Assembly (NCBI GenBank): GCA_007844125.1
Contig: CM017555.1
Location: 22,589,669 to 22,653,668, forward strand
Length of the DNA stretch: 64,000 bases
Direction of reading: 5' to 3'
Origin: Sinonovacula constricta
Lineage: Eukaryota; Mollusca; Bivalvia; Cardiida; Solecurtidae
A model generated the notes under the pieces. It worked only from the letters and a program-made list of their open reading frames with translations. It did no database searches and was not told the DNA's origin. Position numbers and translations under genes: made by a program. Shown here piece by piece: positions 54,516 through 64,000 of this stretch; within the stretch, counting starts at the first letter, position 1, and every line of letters starts with the position of its first letter.

Positions 54516-55552
54516 TAATTGTTTTAATTTGTAATTACCAGCTGCACTGATACTCCCGATTTGAACGAAACTTCTCATAAGAAAACACTCACAATGACAT
54601 TGCAAATTACTTGAAAAACAACTTTTTATCTTCTGTATTATTTTCTCGATGCACAATATTGTTCCAAAGGAAGCCGAACTCTCAATAGCGGCGCAAATCA
54701 ACTCCTTGGTTTGACGTTTCAGTCTAATGTCACTTTTAATAACCAACAAAGCAAATAACACTACAAAACAACTGAGCACTACAATTTAATTTTGATTTAA
54801 TAAAATCGCTTTGCAAAGATATTATTGGTTTATTATTGTGGTTTAAAAATGTAGTGTTTTGTCTGCTATTTTGCCCAATCAGATGACAGTGTTGTACAAG
54901 AAATCAATTTTCTGTATTCTGAATTGTCCATAATTTAAGCTCATGGTATTGAATACTTTGAGCACATAACCTACCGGCAACAGATCGATCGAAAAATAGG
55001 ATCAAACATTACAACAAAGTTAGATTGTAATAGAATCTTGAACCATTCAAATAATTTGACCACTTAAGGCCGACAAGGTCATGCATTGTACTATGACACA
55101 GTGTTTTAAAGTTGAGATTGTAATTCATTGTCTCAAAATGCGCCCCAAACGTCAAATTAATGAATGATACTTATCTTTTGAACCAACTATTTTCATTATC
55201 ACGCATAAGTTAGGTTTTATGATTCATTTATTGCAACCAATGATCATTGCCATAACGCGAATCTTAGCAAGCAATCAACAAATGCAACAAACAGAAATAA
55301 CACATGGCGACATTTCAATATCTGTGTTAATTTGCGTTAATGCAGAAGAGATAATGAAGCGTTTAACTAAGATCAACTTGATTTGGATTTTTATGTTTTG
55401 ATACTATCTGTGAAAGCTTTTTCCGTATTTGAAGTGAAGCCTTATCTGTATGACATCAAGCGTTAAGACTTTAAAGACAATGCACGGGGATTGTTGTTTT
55501 TCATAGTTACAATTGGTTTTTTGGAAGGTTTGTTCCTATTAAAGTGTTTACA
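54516..55552. other. Spacer between duplication copies B and C
   Basis: AT-rich DNA that does not match A and is not seen left of B. The part after 54,515 may still belong to the duplicated unit, since C runs off the window at the same point. An open frame on the minus strand (54,486-54,779) looks like a signal peptide but has GTG, not ATG, at its start. Confidence 0.4.
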
Positions 55553-56133
55553 AAACACAACTACATATTAACTACTTTTCTTGAGCAGTAAATAGCACAC
55601 CGATTTTACCAGTTTAGGCTTTTATCCAGCGATGAATTAAAAACAATTTGGAACTGAGTTCTAAATGTGCAGTTCTGTAAGAAAACAATTTCAAATATTT
55701 GAGACTTAATGGCATTTGAGCATTCAGGGCTAATTTCAAATCCTTAAACTCAAATGTAATCAAATTACAGTACTATAAGGAAGGTGTAAAATTTGTCTAG
55801 ACTCCAGTTTCTTGTGAGACATAATCTTAAATCTGTTTTTAATCTCAATTCTTAAAAATAATTAAAAAGCCAATTGTAACAGATCAGACAGTCAAACTTT
55901 AGAAAAGAATAAATAAAATATTACACGCAATGTGTCAATTAAAGATAATCAGGAAGAGTAGGGCTAAATCTTGCCAAATTTAGTTATACTCTTTAAAGCA
56001 ATAAGCTTAATATACATTAAAAATAAGATATTTCCAATAAAGAATGTTTAAAGCAAAATAATCACGTATATTAAAAACAAAGGCCTAACCGATTTTAATT
56101 AATCTTCTACAAAATATTTACTTTATAGTATAG

Positions 56134-56135
<2 letters not shown>

Positions 56136-56186
<51 letters not shown>

Positions 56187-56213
56187 CATCATCATCATCA
56201 TCATCATTAATAT
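56136..56213. repeat. (TTA)n(TCA)n microsatellite, copy C
   Basis: About 17 TTA units followed by about 7 TCA units. In copy B the matching array (42,868-42,912) is shorter. Confidence 0.9.
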
Positions 56214-56274
56214 TAAGTTCCTCTGTGAAGAATTTAAATTACCACAACGCTTTATCACAACAAAGTACACGATT

Positions 56275-56506
56275 TAATGTATGTAAAGGAAAAAGTTCGA
56301 TGAAACATCGGATTAAATGACAACATTCACAATCAATGAAATACGATACAGAACAATCTGATGTTTGTGTCTATTAAACGGCTGTACTTAGAACTCATTA
56401 CTGTATATTGTCAACCCACGAAACACGCGATCAGCTTCCGGTGGCGAGTTTCTCGATTGTTAATGAAAACAACCTAATATCTTAGATAGAACGTACGGAA
56501 CTAATA
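56275..56506. other. Conserved non-coding block, copy C
   Basis: Counterpart of 37,211-37,440 and 42,980-43,210. The hairpin CGATG-AAA-CATCG and the following GATTAAATGACAACATTCAC run are unchanged. Confidence 0.55.
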
Positions 56507-57725
56507 ACTTTGTTGATTTTTAAAGGAGAAAAAACTTTGGGGAAAAGAACTTTCTTTAAATCATGTTTTTTAAACGCCATAATGAGAAATTTGTTTATAA
56601 TTTATCCTGTTCGTTTCAAGCTAAATAATAGCTAATGTAATAGAAACACCGGGACATTTTTCCTTTTTCTTTATAAAGGAATCAAAACTGTGTTAAATGA
56701 TAAATTAAAATATTTCTGATCACTTAATTATATGAGATAATGCTGTCGTTCCTAAAATTGCATTGTCTTTAGGTACGGAGAATTAAAAGAGACGCAACGC
56801 TTTTAAACTAGTGTAGCTGTCATTACTTCTATGGTGTTCGGTCGGTTACGACTTTGCCAGCTATCTATATTTTTTGCTTGTAGCATAGTTAACAAAGTGA
56901 GACTTTTTGTGGTGTTTTGGCAAGGCGACAATCCTTTCAATGCAAAAGTAAAATGTTATGGTATTTAAGTATTTTATTTATAGGTATGTTCTGCTTTTAT
57001 TAATGAAATTTTATTATTATTTTAACCTGATTTCGACATATTTAGACTGGATGCGAAAATGTATAATATTTAAATTTATATCAATGGACAAGTCACCGTT
57101 GTTTAGAATTACTGTGAACAAACATAAAAATGGTACAAAATCTTACCATGATTTATTTTCTTTATTTGGCCGACTACCCAAGACACTGTATGTATAACTT
57201 GCTGGTATTCCATGCGTTATTACAACCAATTTATTTATGTTGTGTTGTTATTGCAATTATTGTAATGCACTTCTTACGCTAAGCGTGATCTTGATACTCA
57301 TTGACACCGAAGAAATAGATATTAAAATTAAAGATGGTCAGTTTTTTATTTAAATAATGTTTTTTGCAGAAATATAACCATTAGAGAAGTACTTGTTGAT
57401 AACAACCACTAAACGCTTTTGTAGAGGTTAAACTAATAGACAAAATAAGCGGATTAAGATGTAACAACCGTTTCATTTAAGGCTAAAAAGACAAAAAATG
57501 AGTTCAGACAAATTTTTAAAATTATCTAAATTACACTTTCACAATTTTATGGCATAAAAGTAAAAATAATTTGCAATCAAGATCAACCCATCCTTATAGT
57601 AAGCTAATGTTTGTCTTTAAGATAAATGAAAACATATAAAACGTAATCTACTTTTCTTCTTTTCGTTTAGAAATAATTGTAATACTGGTATAAATGATGA
57701 ATATATTAATAACAACAATAATATC

Positions 57726-57900
57726 AGTAAAATAATATAATAATAATAATAATAAAATAAAAATAATAAACATAATATTTAAAATGATAATAAATATAAT
57801 AAACATAATAATAGACATAATAATAAACATAATAATAAACATAATATAATTATCATTATTATTATTATTATTATTACTATTATTATTATTATGTCATCGT
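57726..57900. repeat. ATA/TTA-rich microsatellite, copy C
   Basis: (ATA)n with AAACAT interruptions (57,730-57,848) passing into (TTA)n (57,850-57,892). The Ile/Met-rich open frame on the minus strand is an artefact. Confidence 0.85.
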
Positions 57901-57914
57901 GATCATCACTTTCA

Positions 57915-58095
57915 TTAGCGATATGGACATAGTGCTAAGTGCACTTGGTGTCCGGGGCCAAATGGTTAGAGTTGCCGACCTGTTGCCATCACTGCGTGGC
58001 CTCGAACTTGGTCAAGGCATGAAGTTAAATATGGGACGATTTCCCATTCACATGAACACACCGGTTTCACGACTAAGATTTTGCAAGACGTGCTG
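57915..58095 (+). mobile_element. tRNA-derived SINE, copy C orthologue
   Basis: Head with GCACTTGGTGTCCGGGGCC, A-box-like TGGTTAGAGTTGC and B-box-like GCCTCGAACTTGG. Same insertion as 38,865-39,065 (A) and 44,580-44,760 (B). Confidence 0.65.
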
Positions 58096-59138
58096 TTTTC
58101 TTAGTTCTTATGGAAAAGTTAACTGCAATTTAGCTTAGATGGAAAAAAATGGTAATAACGAAAAGGATGTTACGCCCAACTGTTCACATGGATGAAGGCC
58201 ACCTATAAACAGTATTTCGCGGGATCAAGTTGGTTACAAAAATTATATGGCGCTTAGAGAAAAAAAGGCCCAAACATTAAATGGCAAAATCATGGATGGA
58301 TTGACCCTGGGCTTTCTTGCAATTTTAGCTCAATTATTGTTTGAAGGCGCAAGTATTATATGTGAGAGTTCTCTCATGGTATGAAACGCATGTGCATTAC
58401 ACCGAATTTGCATCAATAAGCAAATAGATTGTGCATAATATCCATTAAAAACAAATGACATTAAATTCCATGGTAAATTCTTATTTATTGCGTATTTTAA
58501 ATAAGACAGATACCCTGTAGTATACTAATGACAACTTCTTGCTGGGTCTTGTGTAAACATCACTGTCATCGTATCATCATCAAAGATAGCACGATAATAA
58601 CGAGGAGATATGAACTTTCTTTTCATTGTGAAATAAGATGTCTTTTGACACGACCCTAGCTATTCAGACACAAATAAAATGTGAAAGCTGTTTATTTAAA
58701 ATGAAATCTCCTTTTATACTAAATTAAATCATTCTCTTTACTATAAAGTTTACACGAATATCACAACAAAGTAGCGCAGTGGACGAACGATGACACGTTT
58801 CTATATTTTCTTTTGAACCATTGCTTATTTAAATCTATACCTTGAACATACTGACCTGCTAACAGTATTCACCAGCATTTCGTTACGCCACAAAATCCCC
58901 GGCAAATAATATTATTGTTATAAAACTATCCAACAAGAGAAGTATGACATAAACACTGACCAAAACAGTAGTGTTTAACCTCTCATTCTGCTGAACTTTA
59001 ATTCAAAACATCTGATAAGCGAATATTGAATTCCTGTCAGATCAAAAGATATGATCATAGGTTATGTTAAATTTTGTTTGTTAGTATTGTTTCAGTCGCA
59101 ATGTATAATACAACTATATAATACAAACATGAACAAAG

Positions 59139-59197
59139 ATTCATTGGCACAGTCAGTAGATTGCTGGACTGCTATCTTAGTGGTTTCGATTTTTAAT
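59139..59197 (+). mobile_element. tRNA-like SINE head, copy C orthologue
   Basis: Same sequence as 45,797-45,855 with single-base changes (GCTATCTTAG for GCCATCTTAG). Confidence 0.45.
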
Positions 59198-60466
59198 TCG
59201 ACAAAAAGCTTATTTTATTGTTGGTTTTATTTTTATTTTCTTCCATTTTTATATTTCCTTCTCATAATTTTATCGATGAACTATTATAGTTTTGCTTTTG
59301 AATCACAGACCATTTAAAACGGTTTTTGATTATGATATGACAAGACAACATGCCTGGCAGCGGTATTATGGTTTTAAGTTTTTATTATTGAAGTCCTCGA
59401 TTCTTTGACACGTCGGGCATATTTAACAATTCCTTTGTAACGTGCCTACCAAAATCTGAGTTAACATAAGAATAAAATACCTACCATAACGTTAGACTTT
59501 GAAAAGACAAACCAAGTTAATTAGGTCTTCCTGGATTTCCTTCAGGAATTTATACAAGTTGAATCTCCACTGCATTTCCATTGACAGTAACCTCTGCCAT
59601 CAAAACGAAAAATCGTCAATGTGCTAGATGAACGAGCAGTGAACGAGATTTTATTAATTAATATACATGTAGTTTCTTAAATATAACATTATAGAATTAT
59701 AACTTTAAGTTTAAGTAATGGTTACATTTTAGAAATTGTTTCGATTTTACAATATTTAAATCGTCTGGACAATTTTACATTAACACAGATACTGACACAA
59801 GCATGTTTTTCATCTTGGTCACGTGCTTTTCAATAGGAATAAATGAATGTTAAAAACAAAAACAAAACAAACAATACGGCAACTGAAACTTATTATAAAT
59901 GCTGCTTCTTATAACATCTTTTGTCATTTTTATTCTTATCGCCGGATCGATATGTTTGCATCCTTTTGCGATATAGATGACGTTTTAACCATGAATGTAT
60001 GTACGTTTACTTGAGGTTAAGATGTCCTAAGTGAAAAAGAAAGGAAACTACATATGTGCGGTTTGAAGTAGCTCCCTACATGTAAGCATCTCGATTCGCT
60101 GCCTGTGGCGTTAAATGACAGTTGATGAATTAATGATGGACATTCTAAACATGATTGAAATTTCAAATATTAACTAGATAGCAAACCGCTGATTCCTCTG
60201 CAACTTTGCTACAAGGTTGCTCACATCGACGACGGCGTTCGTGATTCAGTCTGGCACGTTTGCTTGCGTTTCCACAAATTCTCGGATAGTGTCCAATGCA
60301 TTATAAACATTAGCAAATCAGTTAAGAAAAAATGCTAAAAACAGCGTACCATTTGTTGCAAATTTTTCTCAGAACACATTACTCTTACAATAATTAAAGC
60401 CATTTAATAATTAAATCGCGTAATTATTACAGTAATTGACTTCGACACCTTTCCACATATTGAATC

Positions 60467-60491
60467 GGGGTGGAGGGTGGGGGGCGGGGGG
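60467..60491 (+). repeat. G-rich run with G-quadruplex potential
   Basis: Four or more G runs of at least three bases separated by one to four bases (GGGG, GGG, GGGGGG, GGGGGG), so a G4 could form on the plus strand. It lies just before CTGCAGCG, where copy B has only GGCGG. Confidence 0.6.
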
Positions 60492-61502
60492 CTGCAGCGA
60501 TTTTCACAACTCAGCACAATGTTTGTACAGGGTGCGATCTTGAGTCACAAAGGTGAAAGAGAAGGAACTACGTCGGGACCTAGAAAATACATCCACGTAA
60601 CCGGAGTTTCAACGAATCCGATTTCTATGTAATGAGGTTAGATTGTACTTAAAAATTGAGAGCATTACAACCTGCCCCAACCACAAGTATTTAAGATTGG
60701 GGTGACACTGTGTGTATGCAGGTCTAAAATTAATTTCTGTGAGTTAACAAAGAACTCGCAGACGAATACATTCTAATAAAATAGATTAAGAAGATTGTTA
60801 TCATTAAAAGTTTTCCATAATCTTATGATACTTGTTATAATTTGACAATTTAATATGAACCAAATAAAAAAATAATTGGCAGTAAAAATGTTCTTAAATG
60901 TTCTTATGACTTAAATTTAAGATGTATCTGTGAAAAGAAGATTTACACTCGTTTTCTTAAATCGTTTCATATGTGGTAATGTCATGATGCTAGATCACAA
61001 ACAAAAGTTTATAAATGAAACTGTAGATTGTGTTAGTAAATGAATCGATTACCAACACTTATGACTACTTCGTTAGTGTGAACTTGGTTGCAAACTTTCA
61101 AATGTAGATATACACCATACACACAATCATTTTAAACAGTTACAGTTCAAGGCTCGTTAGAAATATTGCCAAATCTTCTCACGCAACACTTTCCGGTACA
61201 AACCTCCCACATAAGTGCAAACACTTTAAAGATACAGAAAACATCAAAATAGTAAATTGTAAGCAAATAAATATTTAAACGTAAGCCACTGTTTGTTGAT
61301 ATGCACTGTTATATTTTCATCACATAAACAGCCTTGAAGCACAGCCTGTAAAGCGTCGGCCTCTGTATTATAGGTTCCGGATTAAATTCTTAAATAAACA
61401 AGTATCAGAGTCATTCTGTCGTGTTGGAATTGCTTTACTCGGTGTACCGATAATGTTACTCAACTCAACAACGCAATTATACACTATTCTTAAATCATAC
61501 AT

Positions 61503-61893
61503 ATATACAATCAATATAGTAACGTAACACGAAATGGTTAGTTACGGATAGGAGGTAAATGCTATATTGAGAAACTAAAAGAAGATAAGTTGTGTTTAAG
61601 GGTTGTGCATCTATAAATAACGTGCAAAAGCTAGGGTTGGGTAATCGAATGTTTGCATCTGGAAGGTGTAAATATAATTATTGCTCAAAGTTTTTGTAAT
61701 TATTGTTACACAATCTTCAATATACAGTGAATAGAAGATGAGTACCATGTATTTTTAAATGTGATAAATATCCACAAGAAGGGCAACACTATTTATTAAC
61801 CTGTTATAAATGGCAGCTATGAATGTGAAGACATTTTCTTCCCTGATGAATTGTTCATATGACGATAATATAAAATCTATAGCTTTTTATGTT
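61503..61893 (+). pseudogene. Possible reverse-transcriptase C-terminal remnant, private to copy C
   Basis: About 390 bases inserted, relative to copy B (48,290), between AATCATACAT and AATCCCATGAG. Frames on the plus strand give YIEKLKEDKLCL and later NIQxIEDEYHVF. IEDEYHF-like motifs next to Cys residues are typical of the C-terminal region of many LINE ORF2 proteins. Stops and frame changes are frequent. Could also be a deletion in B; the family call is tentative. Confidence 0.35.
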
Positions 61894-64000
61894 AATCCCA
61901 TGAGAAAAAAATGTATCATGTGATATACGAATAAATAGATACTGAAAATTAGAGACAGCAGCATAAAGGTATTTATAAATTTGTATTTTATATTTGTAAC
62001 AAAACTGTAAAGAAAAAATAAATACTTTGATTTTATAATTCTTATCATACTTAAAGACAATTTTTGTTATAAGTTAAAACTGACCTTGTAGCCTTGATTC
62101 TTTAATATTTGTTGATACACTAGTAAGTCATGATCTATCTTATATTGAAATAACACAACTATGTTTTCATGATTGTTTATTATTAACTTTGTATGTTGGA
62201 CTGGAACACTATATTTACAATAAAAAATTTGAGTTGAGAGTCGAGAGGTGGTAGTTTTGAATTAATTCAAAGACTAAAAGAGAAAAAGAACAAAATCAGA
62301 ATAATCAAAATAAAGCACAGGCAAGAGTACTGTGTACCAGTCGTAACATTATACAAAACCATGATTTAAGGAAGGTGAACCCGTTTCGGACTAGTCAGAC
62401 GTTAGTCTTACGAAAAATAAGAAAAACGTATTCAGCTTGCGCTTTTGTGCCATTTAGGTTTGTCATTACTACTAATACTCACTAGTACTTTTACTCATTA
62501 GTACTTCGCTTGTTAGTATCATTACTGGATGCTTTTGTGGTTTAATGATATTTATCGCCTATGTTAATTATTATTTACTTGCAAAATTATTATTACATGA
62601 CACACGACTAACAGGGAAACAGAATGTACTTTAATCCTCCGCCGAATTAAACGAAAGTAATGTGTCACTAGCGGGATAACTCGAAATACAACTCGTAATG
62701 TCGCGATAAATGACATTTACAGCAAGTGCTTTATGTAAGCGGCCCAAATCTTGTGAAGCCTCATTTGGTTCATCAAGTGATGTGTCCCAGAAGTGCTTTA
62801 TGTCACATTACAAATACTCAATGTTTGAAAGAGTGTTCAGTGACATTGAAAGTTTCACAACGAGATTTGTAAAGGATCCAAAGGATTGAGGGTTGCCATA
62901 GAAGTTCAAAGATTCTGTTAGCTGCCAATCAGTCATTCAAATGGAAAATGTGTAACTAAAATTAATAAACCTTAAAATGATAAGAGAAAACGAACTGAAA
63001 TGTGTCGAATAAACATCATATTTAACTTATCGCCATACGGCGTGAAACATAAAAACGACGTCAATATCAATCAGTACCGTAGTATTCTAAGACATCTGTG
63101 ACTACTAATATATGCAAGGGCTGGTCTTTTGCATTTCTGACTTAAACGCCACCTGTGACTCAAACATTTAAATTCTATTGAGGGTCATGCGTCAAACCTT
63201 TGCGTTTTGGTCATTTCCAGCCTGTTTTCCAGTTTTACAACAAAGCCCTATTTTCTGACGTCACACTGACATCTCTGACATCGCCGTAAATAGTGTACCT
63301 GTTCCATCGTTTTTAACAGTATCTAACATATATAGCGTTCTCTTTTAAATTAATATACACTTCCCATATTGTAATTATTTCACATTGGAAAGATTGTATG
63401 ATTTTTTCCAACCTTGTAAGGTATTCATCAGATTTAAAACATAATTGTTTACTTTAAATTCTAGAATACAAATCACTACTTTTTACACAATGGCTTAGGA
63501 TATCAATGTATACAGTTTTTAGTATAAAGAATTGATTGACATTTTGCTTTTGGTGCTTTGGGTAAAATTAACAACTCTTAAAATGCTATTTGTGCAAGAA
63601 AATGGAAACAATGGTTATACAAATTTACATCTAAACGTTCTTTTTATTCTTTATACTACATCCACAAATGCCAATACACAAATATGTGTTTATTTATGTG
63701 GTGAAGGTTTTAATCAGACCTGCAGTGCGCCGATAGTTCTGCAGAGAAATATATCTGGGAACTTCATTCAAGAATAAGTGGTAGAATGATGCCATGACCA
63801 TAATTTTGTCAGTGCAATGTAACGATGATATACGTGTTTAACAAAACCTCAATATAACATGCACATAGAGCAAGTAAATGAATGTTCTAACGGTTAGTAA
63901 TATTTACATTTGCTAATTCCTGGACGCATGTACACTAAGCGATAAAATATTTGGTTACTGCCTTCTACTGTGGTTTCCGTGTTGTTGTCTGCTAAATTTT

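Larger units (their letters stand above)
55553..64000 (+). repeat. Tandem segmental duplication, copy C (runs off the window)
   Basis: Homology to copy B begins at AAAACACAACTACATATTAAC (55,553; B 42,364) and continues to the last base (B about 54,515). It contains the same SINE head (59,139), ATA/TTA repeats and conserved block, and the empty LINE target at 62,470-62,477. The right limit is outside the window. Confidence 0.85.

Noticed and set aside
54486..54779. Minus-strand frame that looks like a signal peptide and Cys-containing secreted protein
   Set aside because: The supposed start codon is GTG, no upstream in-frame ATG or acceptor was found, and no family resemblance could be seen.
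63532..63777. 81-residue plus-strand frame near the right end
   Set aside because: The paralogous sequence in copy B (about 54,062-54,300) does not keep the frame open, so coding is unlikely.

Overview
This is an AT-rich window of animal nuclear DNA with almost no protein-coding density. It holds one recognisable intron-bearing host gene, several retrotransposons in different states of decay, a decayed Polinton/Maverick fragment, tRNA-derived SINEs, very long minisatellites and a large multi-copy tandem duplication. The mix (SINE heads with tRNA A/B boxes, a CR1/L2-like LINE with a TTA-type tail, F54H12.2-like Polinton protein remnants, a PAN/apple secreted gene with phase-1 introns) fits a lophotrochozoan, most likely a bivalve or other mollusc. 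That assignment is inference; nothing in the window fixes the species.

Layout. 1-10 kb: mostly unassignable intergenic DNA with two SINEs, microsatellites, an NRF-1-type palindrome and a nearly perfect 131-bp tandem duplication. 10-15 kb: a (TA)n run, then three adjoining tandem arrays (47-bp units, a T-rich block, 48-bp units), then a decayed Polinton fragment on the minus strand with a cysteine-protease remnant. 16.5-16.9 kb: a decayed ~39-bp repeat. 18.7 kb: a (CA)n run. 20.9-23.7 kb: a ~75-copy 37-bp minisatellite with higher-order structure. 25.3-27.3 kb, minus strand: a three-exon gene for a 233-residue secreted protein with two PAN/apple domains around an EB-like module; splice sites and phases agree. 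29.2-34.6 kb, plus strand: a dead two-ORF non-LTR retrotransposon.

34.98-64 kb: three tandem copies of one non-coding segment. A (about 34.98-40.70 kb) is divergent; B (about 40.74-54.51 kb) and C (55.55 kb to the window end) are close relatives. B carries a 4.2-kb CR1/L2-like LINE on the minus strand (48,831-53,013), bounded by the 8-bp repeat TACTAATA; the intact empty site is present once in C at 62,470-62,477. Insertions shared by, or private to, each copy give a relative history: an old SINE common to A, B and C, a SINE head common to B and C, then private insertions in each copy. One block of about 230 bp is far better preserved between all three copies than the DNA around it and is the best candidate for an undescribed functional element in this window.

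There is no gene system in the sense of cooperating genes. The interest lies in the conserved non-coding block, the structure of the repeats and the PAN gene.
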